Below are positions 1 to 5,753 of a DNA stretch of 19,984 nt, one piece after another. A program made the position numbers and the translations under genes. A model generated the notes under the pieces. The model worked only from the letters and a program-made list of their open reading frames with translations, searched no databases and had not been told where the DNA came from. Within the stretch, counting starts at the first letter, position 1, and each line of letters starts with the position of its first letter. Origin of the DNA: CAZUFB01 sp048173955 (GTDB lineage Bacteria; Actinomycetota; Coriobacteriia; Coriobacteriales; UMGS124); the NCBI GenBank assembly GCA_048173955.1, contig DBEYOB010000158.1, positions 1-19,984 of the forward strand, in the 5' to 3' direction.

Positions 1-315
1 GAACAGGCAGCAGAGAAACGGGAGTCCTCGAAAGTAGAAGCTCACCACGTCTTAGTCGGACTGAAAAACCACCGCATACGCATTTCAAACACTGGCGGAA
101 CCACGGTGACTAACGTTACTTGCGAATGTGACGAAGACAACGCGCCTTATGCGTTCATGCAGAACAGGGAGCCCTTTGAAAGACTGGAACCAGGAGAGAG
201 CTTCGACGAAGTAGTGTTCTTTGCCAGCGGTTCGCCAAGCAAGTTTGTTATTACGACTCACTGGCTAGGAGCTGATGGCGAGGAGCACAGCAGGGACAAT
301 ATCATCACTTGGTAG
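1..315 (+). CDS. Hypothetical protein, C-terminal part (5' end outside window)
   Basis: The reading frame is open from the first base to TAG at 313-315, so this is the C-terminal 104 residues of a longer protein; the GTG at 106 is internal and probably not the start. The visible part begins with a charged Glu/Lys/Ser stretch and continues as a beta-rich domain with the pattern 'RIRISNTGGTTVTNVTC', ending in Trp. From memory, this resembles C-terminal domains of proteins that carry an N-terminal membrane helix plus coiled coil and occur as cargo genes in prophages and islands; that is recollection, not a search. Base composition is visibly more AT-rich than the lysis genes downstream, which fits a separately acquired 'moron' gene. 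Function unknown. Confidence 0.7.
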   Translation, partial: EQAAEKRESSKVEAHHVLVGLKNHRIRISNTGGTTVTNVTCECDEDNAPYAFMQNREPFERLEPGESFDEVVFFASGSPSKFVITTHWLGADGEEHSRDNIITW

Positions 316-370
316 CTAGAAATCATAGGGTTCCAACCCACTAAAAACTGAATTTGTGACGCAGTCAGAC

Positions 371-412
371 ACTGCCTCCCAGGGGACGAAAGTCGAGACC
401 TTGGGAGGCAGT
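371..412 (+). promoter_or_regulatory. Hairpin enclosing the ribosome-binding site of the first lysis gene
   Basis: ACTGCCTCCC (371-380) is perfectly complementary to GGGAGGCAGT (403-412). Pairing continues inward through 381-402, 382-401 (G-U), 383-400 and 384-399, giving a 14-bp stem. The apex holds GAC/GTC (385-387 with 392-394) closed by a GAAA tetraloop. The right arm contains the GGGAGG Shine-Dalgarno of the gene starting at 418. The tail TTCTTT could also make it a terminator for the gene ending at 315. Pairing is seen; function is inferred. Confidence 0.55.
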
Positions 413-417
413 TCTTT

Positions 418-636
418 ATGGAGCCAATCGTCGTCGCGTGCATAACGGGGGTGGTCACCCTCGTCGGCGTGATCCTCTCCAACTCGAAGAGCAGGGCCGT
501 AACCGAGCTCAAGCTTGACGCCCTCACGGAGAAGGTCGAGAAGCACAACCAGCTCATCGAGCGGACCTACCGCCTGGAAGAAGGGCTTTCGGTCGTGCGG
601 AACGACATCGAGAACCTGCAGAGGAAGGTGGGCTGA
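418..636 (+). CDS. Small membrane-anchored coiled-coil phage protein (lysis module)
   Basis: A 72-residue protein with an N-terminal hydrophobic helix (about residues 3-20) followed by a charged heptad-like coiled coil (about 28-70). This layout is common for short phage proteins encoded immediately before holins and endolysins; XhlA-like holin helpers have a similar composition with the order reversed. The start is set by GGGAGG at 403-408, nine bases before ATG, and that site lies in the hairpin described at 371-412. It ends one base before the next gene's ATG, so the two are probably translationally coupled. Role in holin assembly or membrane organisation is inferred from position only. 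Confidence 0.7.
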   Translation: MEPIVVACITGVVTLVGVILSNSKSRAVTELKLDALTEKVEKHNQLIERTYRLEEGLSVVRNDIENLQRKVG

Positions 637-637
637 C

Positions 638-877
638 ATGAACGAGTTCCTGGCAAGCAACGACTGGCAGTGGAGGCTCCTGCGCACGATCGTGCAGGGC
701 GTGTTGGGCGTCGTCATCGCGAATCTTGACCTGATCATGGGCTGGTGCGTGCTGGACCCCAGCATGCGCGGGCTCGTGGTGGCGCTGGTGATGGCGGTGT
801 TGTCTCCCATCATGGCCGCGCTCGGCGGCGACGGCGACAAGCCGGAGATCCCGAGGGGTGAGGCGCGTGGGGCTTAA
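638..877 (+). CDS. Putative holin (two transmembrane helices)
   Basis: A 79-residue protein. Two hydrophobic segments (about residues 17-35 and 42-63) are separated by a short turn containing Asp-Pro-Ser, and the C-terminus is short and charged. Size, two-helix topology and position directly ahead of a lysozyme gene fit a small class II-type holin that would permeabilise the membrane at the end of the lytic cycle. GGAAGG (623-628) precedes the ATG at 638. The 3' end overlaps the start of the endolysin gene by 11 to 20 bases depending on which GTG is used. No named holin family is recognised, so the call rests on topology and neighbours. Confidence 0.65.
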   Translation: MNEFLASNDWQWRLLRTIVQGVLGVVIANLDLIMGWCVLDPSMRGLVVALVMAVLSPIMAALGGDGDKPEIPRGEARGA

Positions 878-1478
878 CGGCATCGACATCTCAGGCTGGC
901 AGGAAGACCTGGTCGTCTCGGCCATGGGAAGCTGCGACTTCGTGATCGTAAAGGCTACTGGCGGCGCGGGCTACAAGAACGAGTGCTTCGAGCGTCACGC
1001 CAACGACACGCTGGCGGCTGGCAAGCTGCTGGGCTGCTACCACTACGCTCGCGACCGTGGGTACGAGGGCTCTGCCGAGGCGGAAGCCGACTGGTTCATA
1101 AACGCATTCAAACCGTATATCGGCAAGGCGATCCCGTTCCTGGACTGGGAGGCGGACGCGCTGAACCCAGGTGTGGCGTGGGCCAAGAAGTGGCTTGACC
1201 GCGTCAGGGACAAGACCGGCGTGACGCCCGGCATCTACACGAGCAAGAGCGTGCTCTTCTCCTACGACTGGTCGAGCGTGGCCAAGACTTACCCGCTGTG
1301 GGTGGCGCAGTACCCCAACTACGAGGAGACGGGCTTCTTATCCGAGCCATGGACCGACGGCTGGGACTTCGGGGCTTGGAAGGATCCTCTCATCTTCCAG
1401 TACACCGGCACGGGTCGCATCCCCGGATACGGCGGACACCTGGACCTCGACCTCTTCTACGGCACCAAGGACGACTGA
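858..1478 (+). CDS. Phage endolysin, GH25 family N-acetylmuramidase
   Basis: This is a 206-residue single-domain glycoside hydrolase family 25 lysozyme, which cleaves the MurNAc-GlcNAc beta-1,4 bond of peptidoglycan. The family hallmarks are visible: GIDIS near the N-terminus (Asp10), the catalytic pair in FLDWEAD (Asp96, Glu98), IYTSK, and the closing LDLDLF with Asp196/Asp198. The protein ends right after the barrel, so it has no wall-binding domain and no signal peptide; export would rely on the holin. GTG at 858 is the longest start. GTG at 867 has a better-spaced GAGGGG and gives an N-terminus closer to the family's usual one, so the true start may be 867. It is followed by a peptidase that does carry wall-binding repeats. 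Confidence 0.93.
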   Translation: MRRVGLNGIDISGWQEDLVVSAMGSCDFVIVKATGGAGYKNECFERHANDTLAAGKLLGCYHYARDRGYEGSAEAEADWFINAFKPYIGKAIPFLDWEADALNPGVAWAKKWLDRVRDKTGVTPGIYTSKSVLFSYDWSSVAKTYPLWVAQYPNYEETGFLSEPWTDGWDFGAWKDPLIFQYTGTGRIPGYGGHLDLDLFYGTKDD

Positions 1479-1501
1479 CGGGGGCGCTGCGCGGTTGTCG
1501 G

Positions 1502-1526
1502 CGCCTCCGCTGGCACGAGGGAGGCG
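1502..1526 (+). promoter_or_regulatory. Inverted repeat overlapping the ribosome-binding site of the second lysin
   Basis: CGCCTCC (1502-1508) pairs perfectly with GGAGGCG (1520-1526) across an 11-base loop. The right arm is the Shine-Dalgarno of the GTG start at 1533. It is shorter than the 371-412 hairpin but uses the same GCCTCC/GGAGGC core and the same geometry. A regulatory role is inferred. Confidence 0.4.
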
Positions 1527-1532
1527 GACACC

Positions 1533-2510
1533 GTGAGCATATCGAGGGCGAACGTGGCGGCGCAGATCATGGAGCACCTCTGCACGTGCTCGGAGCATGG
1601 GTACTCGCAGCCAGGACGGCATGGTACCTCTGGGCACTGCAACGTGAAGACCGACGCGGGCACGATCAAGGTGACCAAGGGCGACCGCGATTGCTCCAGT
1701 GCGGTGTGCGAGGCCTGGGAGCTGGCGCTGGCCGGCTCGGCATACGACGGCCTCATCACGCGCTACAACTGGACCGGCGGCATGAGAGAGATGTTCGTGG
1801 GCTCGGGGCTCTTCTCGTGGAAACCTGTATCGTTCATCGCGTCGCGCGGAGACATCTACCTCGACGAGGAGCACCACACGGCCATGTGCATCCGCAACGA
1901 CGGGACGGCCGACCTCCTGGGCGAGTTCAGCATCAGCGAGACCGGCGGCATCGATGGCGAGCCGGGCGACCAGACCGGGCGCGAGAGCTGGGTCCACGAC
2001 TACTACAGCGGTCACTGGGACGGCATGCTCCACTACAACGGCAAGGCCGACACCGGGGGCGCGTCAACCCCTACCGGCTCTGGTGCGCCCTCCGGCGACG
2101 TTTCAGAGCTTGCGGCGAGGGTCATCGCCGGAGAGTTCGGAAATGGCGATGCAAGAAGGCAGGCGCTCGGATCGCGCTACGACGAGGTGCAGGCGGAGGT
2201 CAACCGGATCCTGCTTGGCGGGTCGTCCGGTGGCTCCTACGACGTGGACGCCATGGCGAGGCGCGTGATCGCCGGCGAGTTCGGCAACGGCGACGAGCGG
2301 AAGCGGCGCCTGGGCGACAAGTACTCGGCCGTGCAGCAGCGCGTGAACGAGATCCTTGGGGCCTCGGGCACGAGCTCGACCTCCATGGACGTCGATGCCA
2401 TGGCCCGCGCGGTGATCCGGGGCGACTACGGCAACGGCGACGAGCGGAAGCGCCGGCTAGGGTCGTACTACTCGATCGTGCAGCGGCGTGTGAACGAGAT
2501 GCTGTCATGA
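1533..2510 (+). CDS. Phage cysteine peptidase/amidase with three CW_7 (Cpl-7) wall-binding repeats
   Basis: A 325-residue peptidoglycan hydrolase. Residues 1-160 look like an NlpC/P60-type phage endopeptidase or amidase: DCSSAV holds the likely nucleophile Cys54, and GDIYLDEEHHTAMCI supplies the His (114 or 115). A Gly/Ser/Thr linker follows (about 171-187). Then come three repeats of about 40 residues (188-227, 237-276, 286-324), each with the pattern (A/M)A(R)xVIxGxxGNGDxRxxxLGxxY and ending near VNxxL. These match the CW_7 repeat of the pneumococcal phage lysozyme Cpl-7, which binds peptidoglycan. GGGAGG sits 8-9 bases before the GTG start. The stop overlaps the next ATG in an ATGA. It probably acts together with the upstream lysozyme. 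Confidence 0.87.
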   Translation: MSISRANVAAQIMEHLCTCSEHGYSQPGRHGTSGHCNVKTDAGTIKVTKGDRDCSSAVCEAWELALAGSAYDGLITRYNWTGGMREMFVGSGLFSWKPVSFIASRGDIYLDEEHHTAMCIRNDGTADLLGEFSISETGGIDGEPGDQTGRESWVHDYYSGHWDGMLHYNGKADTGGASTPTGSGAPSGDVSELAARVIAGEFGNGDARRQALGSRYDEVQAEVNRILLGGSSGGSYDVDAMARRVIAGEFGNGDERKRRLGDKYSAVQQRVNEILGASGTSSTSMDVDAMARAVIRGDYGNGDERKRRLGSYYSIVQRRVNEMLS

Positions 2511-2653
2511 GGCGGCGGCTGGAATTCTTGGCCGACCAGGTCGGCTGGCTCCTCGGCGACGTGGCGTGCCTGGCGATGATGGCGCTGTTCCTGCCGCTGG
2601 TGCCGGTGTTCAAGGCGTTCGAGCGCGGCAAGCGCGCGGGCAAGGGCGAATGA
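2507..2653 (+). CDS. 48-residue single-span membrane protein, end of lysis module
   Basis: The ATG at 2507 overlaps the TGA of the peptidase gene (ATGA), so translation is probably coupled. The 48-residue product has a charged N-terminus, one hydrophobic helix (about residues 15-35, LLGDVACLAMMALFLPLVPV) and a basic C-terminal tail. Short membrane proteins at the end of lysis cassettes can be antiholins, pinholins or accessory lysis factors. Nothing in the sequence distinguishes these, and I do not recognise a family. Confidence 0.6.
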   Translation: MRRRLEFLADQVGWLLGDVACLAMMALFLPLVPVFKAFERGKRAGKGE

Positions 2654-2659
2654 CATGCG

Positions 2660-2696
2660 GGAGGCCGCCTATCTTCGCGATAGACGGCCTCCTTGC
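2660..2696 (+). terminator. Terminator of the lysis module
   Basis: GGAGGCCG (2660-2667) pairs with CGGCCTCC (2685-2692). After one C-A mismatch, CTATC (2669-2673) pairs with GATAG (2679-2683) around a five-base loop. The following T content is modest (TTGCTTGC). It lies between convergent genes and could act in both directions. Confidence 0.7.
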
Positions 2697-2714
2697 TTGC
2701 TGTATGGGCTCGGA

Positions 2715-3023
2715 CTACAGCAGCGGCTCGAACTCGCGGTAGAGCGGATCTCCTTCGCCCACAAGCACGTCCCACCACCACTGGGGCGACTCGACGCCGG
2801 AGGCGCAGAGCATGTCCAGGAGCCTGGCGCGGGCATCCGGGGGCAGCTGCTCGAAGTCGGCGCGCATCGCGTCCTGGATTGCCTTGCTCGTTTTGAACAT
2901 GTCGTTGCAAATCTCCTTCTTCTCCTCGAGGCTGTAGCTTTCCGGCGAGTACAGGCAGAGGTCCGCCCGGAAGAACGCCATGTCTTCGGCTTGGGTGAGT
3001 TCGGTCATCTTGGTTTCGTTCAT
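2715..3023 (-). CDS. Hypothetical protein of the integrated element
   Basis: A 102-residue soluble, acidic protein, predicted mostly helical, with a Trp triplet near the end (SPQWWWDVL). No signal peptide, membrane segment, zinc site or helix-turn-helix stands out. The start at 3023 is chosen because AAAGGAG lies eight bases upstream; an earlier ATG at 3041 and a longer frame to 3080 have no such site. It is the only minus-strand gene of the element and lies between the lysis terminator and the guaA boundary, a place where accessory or lysogeny-expressed genes are often found. I do not recognise the family. Confidence 0.65.
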   Translation of the reverse strand: MNETKMTELTQAEDMAFFRADLCLYSPESYSLEEKKEICNDMFKTSKAIQDAMRADFEQLPPDARARLLDMLCASGVESPQWWWDVLVGEGDPLYREFEPLL

Positions 3024-3073
3024 CTTTTTATCTCCTTTCATGTTCCCAGGACCGCCGTGGGTGCTCCTGGGGT

Positions 3074-3094
3074 GCCACAAATTCCGCTACAAAT
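3074..3094 (+). repeat. Short direct repeat GC(C/T)ACAAAT
   Basis: GCCACAAAT (3074-3082) and GCTACAAAT (3086-3094) are repeated 12 bases apart, about one helical turn, upstream of the minus-strand gene starting at 3023 and near the guaA junction. This spacing suits a protein-binding pair such as an arm site or operator, but that is only a possibility. Confidence 0.25.
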
Positions 3095-3110
3095 AATCCG
3101 GAAAGGAGCG

Positions 3111-3158
3111 TTTTCTAGTGTAGAAAAGTGGTGCGCCGATTTCTCGAACGCACCACTT
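3111..3158 (+). repeat. Two interlocking inverted repeats at the element boundary
   Basis: TTTTCTA (3111-3117) and TAGAAAA (3121-3127) form a palindrome with a GTG centre. It overlaps a second perfect inverted repeat, AAGTGGTGCG (3126-3135) with CGCACCACTT (3149-3158), separated by a 13-base AT-richer loop. The second could be a terminator-type hairpin, but no T-run follows on either side. The pair lies 60-110 bp from the guaA stop codon. Confidence 0.5.
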
Positions 3159-3218
3159 CTGACCTGCGGTTTTGTTGTGTTTCGGGGTGGAGTGTGAAAT
3201 ACCGTTTTGTCCCGAATT

Positions 3219-3237
3219 TTATTCCCACTCAATCGTC
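3219..3237 (-). other. Putative attachment site at the guaA 3' end
   Basis: The last codons of guaA, encoding ATIEWE-stop (ATTGAGTGGGAATAA on the minus strand), directly abut element-type DNA. The guaA 3' terminus is an established target of tyrosine-recombinase islands and prophages, and the duplicated att core usually spans these conserved codons. The second copy would lie left of the window, so the duplication cannot be confirmed here. Confidence 0.35.
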
Positions 3238-4814
3238 GCGGGGGGCTTCGACGTGATGTCGTACGCTACGCGGTTCACGCCGGGGACCTCGGCCACGATG
3301 CGGCCGCTGATCTTCGCCAGCACCTCGTAGGGCAGCTTGGCCCAGTCGGCGGTCATGGCGTCGCTCGACTCCACGGCGCGGATGATGACGGGGCGCTGGT
3401 AGGTGCGCTCGTCGCCCATCACGCCCACGCTCTTGATGTCGGGCAGCACGGCGAAGTACTGCCAGCAGCTGTGCTCGGAGTTGCGCTCGCCGGTCTCCTC
3501 GAACAGGCGGGCATTGTAGGCGTCGAGCTCCTCGCGCACGATGGCGTCGGCGTTCTTGAGGATCTCGAGCTTCTCGGGGCTCACGGCGCCGATGATGCGG
3601 ATGGCCAGGCCCGGACCCGGGAACGGCTGGCGGTAGACGATGTTGTCGGGCAGGCCGAGCGCCGTGCCGAGCGCACGCACCTCATCCTTGAAGAAGTGGT
3701 CAAGCGGCTCGATGAGGTCGAAGTGCACGCCCTCGGGGAACGGGATGAGGTTGTGGTGGCTCTTGATGGTCGACGCCTTGCCGCCCGTCTTACGCGCGCC
3801 GCTCTCGATGATGTCGGGGTAGATGGTGCCCTGCGCCAGGTACTTGACGGGACGCCCGTCCTCGGCGAGCTTCTGGGCCTCCTCGAAGAAGACCTTCCAG
3901 AACTCGGTGCCGATGATGCGGCGCTTCTCCTCGGGGTCGGTCACGCCGTCGAGCAGTCGGGCGTAGCGCTCCTCGGCGTGCACGTGCACGAAGTCGACGT
4001 CGAACTGCTTGGTGAAGACCTCCTCGACCTGCTCGGGCTCGCCCTTGCGCAGCAGGCCGTGGTTCACGAACACGCACGTCATCTGGCGGCCGATGGCGCG
4101 CGCGCCGAGCGCCGCCACAACGCTCGAGTCGACGCCGCCCGACAGGGCCAGGATCACGCGGTCCTCCCCCACCTGGTCGCGGATCTCGGCGACCTTCTGC
4201 TCCACGATGCTGTCCATGGTCCAGCTGGGCTCGAGGCCGCAGACGCCGAACAGGAAGTTCTTGAGCATGTCGTTGCCGTGCGGGGTGTGGCGCACCTCGG
4301 GGTGGAACTGGGTCGCGTAGAGGTTGCGCTCGGGGCACTCCATGGCGGCGACGGGGCACACGTCGGTCGTGGCGGTCACGGTGAAGCCGGCGGGGACCTC
4401 CTTCACCGCGTCGCGGTGGCTCATCCACACGCTCTGCTCGTCGGGCGTGCCGTCGAGCAGGCGCGAGGCGCCCTGGCGGTGCAGGTTCGCATGGCCGTAC
4501 TCGCCCACCTCGGTGTGGCCCACCGAACCGCCGAGCTTCACCGCCATGATCTGCTGGCCGTAGCAGAAGCCGAGCACCGGCACGCCGAGCTCGAACACCT
4601 TGGGGTCGATGTCGGGGGCGTCCTCCGCGTAGACGCTCGCCGGGCCGCCGGACAGGATGATGGCGCTCGGGTGCCTGGCGGCAATCTCCTCGGCCGGCGC
4701 GTCGCACGGCATGATCTCGGAATAGACGTGCAGGTCGCGCACGCGGCGGGCGATGAGCTGCCCGTACTGGGCGCCAAAGTCGAGCACGACGACAAGCTGG
4801 TCGGTGTTGGGCAT
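3219..4814 (-). CDS. guaA: GMP synthase (glutamine-hydrolysing)
   Basis: Cytoplasmic enzyme that converts XMP, ATP and glutamine to GMP in the last step of guanine nucleotide synthesis. The 531 residues are close to the usual length. The N-terminal class I glutamine amidotransferase has DFGAQYGQL, the nucleophile Cys84 in GFCYGQQ, and the His171/Glu173 pair in FHPE. The ATP pyrophosphatase domain has the P-loop LSGGVDSS (about 224-231). The C-terminal dimerisation domain ends in the conserved KPPATIEWE. GAAGGAG lies about 11 bases before the ATG at 4814. The gene is complete even though mobile DNA abuts its stop codon, as expected when an integrase restores the 3' end. Confidence 0.98.
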   Translation of the reverse strand: MPNTDQLVVVLDFGAQYGQLIARRVRDLHVYSEIMPCDAPAEEIAARHPSAIILSGGPASVYAEDAPDIDPKVFELGVPVLGFCYGQQIMAVKLGGSVGHTEVGEYGHANLHRQGASRLLDGTPDEQSVWMSHRDAVKEVPAGFTVTATTDVCPVAAMECPERNLYATQFHPEVRHTPHGNDMLKNFLFGVCGLEPSWTMDSIVEQKVAEIRDQVGEDRVILALSGGVDSSVVAALGARAIGRQMTCVFVNHGLLRKGEPEQVEEVFTKQFDVDFVHVHAEERYARLLDGVTDPEEKRRIIGTEFWKVFFEEAQKLAEDGRPVKYLAQGTIYPDIIESGARKTGGKASTIKSHHNLIPFPEGVHFDLIEPLDHFFKDEVRALGTALGLPDNIVYRQPFPGPGLAIRIIGAVSPEKLEILKNADAIVREELDAYNARLFEETGERNSEHSCWQYFAVLPDIKSVGVMGDERTYQRPVIIRAVESSDAMTADWAKLPYEVLAKISGRIVAEVPGVNRVAYDITSKPPATIEWE

Positions 4815-4907
4815 AGCGGTCGAAGCTCCTTCGGGTTCTCGGCGATCCCCGGCCGCGCGAGACGCGCGTCGCGACCGGTCGAGCGTTTTTCTCTAACCGC
4901 TTATCAT

Positions 4908-4950
4908 AAAGCCCCGCCACCTCGGATGTGCCGAGGCGACGGGGCTTTTT
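4908..4950. terminator. Bidirectional terminator between the HdeD-family gene and guaA
   Basis: AAAGCCCCG (4908-4916) pairs with CGGGGCTTT (4940-4948), and CCTCGG (4920-4925) with CCGAGG (4931-4936), separated by a small mismatch region. T5 (4946-4950) follows on the + strand; on the minus strand the stem ends in CTTTATG. It would end transcripts of the minus-strand gene at 5049-5630. The rest of the gap (4815-5048) shows a TATGAT (4903-4908, minus) without a convincing -35 box. Confidence 0.75.
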
Positions 4951-5048
4951 GGCGGGTTCAGAAAGATTAGAGATACCGCACGGCAGAAGATGCGGCCAGA
5001 TCCGCGGCGCGCTCAAGTTGGAGCGACAGCCGCGCCCACCAGCATACC

Positions 5049-5630
5049 CTAGCCGAAGACCTTGCCGGCCCTGAAGCCGAGGACGACCAGGATCACGCCG
5101 TAAATCAGCGCGAACGCCGCGAGGTAGTACACGGGGAGCACCGGGTAGGCAAACATGAGGATGCCCAGCACCACCGTGAGGATACCGCCGAGCAGGATGA
5201 ACATCCACGACGGACTGCCCGCCTTGCGCAGCCTCCAGCACGAGACAAGCTGCGCGATGCCGCCCACGAGCACGAGCGCCGCGACGAGCTGCACGAGCTC
5301 GAAGGACGACGCGACGGGATGCACCAGGAACAGGATGCCGAGCAGCACGTTGACGATGCCGCCCGCAAGCGTCCAACCGGGGAAGAGCGAAAACGCGCCC
5401 CACGTCGCAAACCCCGCTATCGATGCGATGCCCGAGATCAGAAACCCGATGCCCACCATCGTCGCAACGGTGACCAGGGCGATTCCCGGCCATGCCAGGC
5501 AGATGATGCCCAGGATGAGCAGGATTGCCCCCTGCCCGATGAGCGACCATTTGACCTTTCTGAGATAACCGTTTTTGCGGTCGTCGTCGATTATCTCGAC
5601 ATGCACGTTGTTGCCGCCGAACGCTGCCAT
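5049..5630 (-). CDS. HdeD/DUF308-family integral membrane protein
   Basis: The 193-residue protein has a short polar N-terminus followed by about six hydrophobic helices arranged as repeated two-helix units. The pattern 'ILLILGIICLAWPGIAL', with recurring LGI(L/I)...P(G/V), is typical of the HdeD/DUF308 family. In enterobacteria HdeD is linked to acid resistance, but in most bacteria the family has no assigned biochemical role. AGGAGG at 5637-5642 gives the ATG at 5630. It is set off from guaA by a strong terminator and has its own leader with nested inverted repeats, so it is probably expressed alone. Confidence 0.85.
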   Translation of the reverse strand: MAAFGGNNVHVEIIDDDRKNGYLRKVKWSLIGQGAILLILGIICLAWPGIALVTVATMVGIGFLISGIASIAGFATWGAFSLFPGWTLAGGIVNVLLGILFLVHPVASSFELVQLVAALVLVGGIAQLVSCWRLRKAGSPSWMFILLGGILTVVLGILMFAYPVLPVYYLAAFALIYGVILVVLGFRAGKVFG

Positions 5631-5669
5631 ACGGAGCCTCCTAGCGAGACTTTGAAGTCGAAAGACCCA

Positions 5670-5729
5670 GGTTGATAGAGACGCGGCCTCACCCTTCGGC
5701 CGCGGAATCGTGTTCCGATAGAATCAACC
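5670..5729. repeat. Nested inverted repeats between the HdeD-family and MATE genes
   Basis: The outer arms are GGTTGAT (5670-5676) and ATCAACC (5723-5729). The inner hairpin is CGCGGCC (5682-5688) with GGCCGCG (5698-5704). The region lies after the MATE gene stop and before the HdeD-family start on the minus strand. It could terminate the MATE transcript (no clear T-run), or be a leader structure or operator for the next gene. Confidence 0.45.
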
Positions 5730-5753
5730 GCGCGCCATTGCTTGCGCTATTGC

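Noticed and set aside
316..840. A 174-codon minus-strand frame under the holin genes
   Set aside because: No ribosome-binding site or domain; it is opposite two coupled lysis genes with clear starts.
4815..5048. Possible guanine-responsive riboswitch upstream of guaA
   Set aside because: No three-way junction or purine-riboswitch core sequence is visible; only the terminator hairpin and a lone TATGAT stand out.
3790..5550. A 586-codon minus-strand frame across guaA and the HdeD-family gene
   Set aside because: It is a +1 shadow of both real genes, crosses their terminator, and is Arg-rich as expected for the wrong frame of GC-rich DNA.
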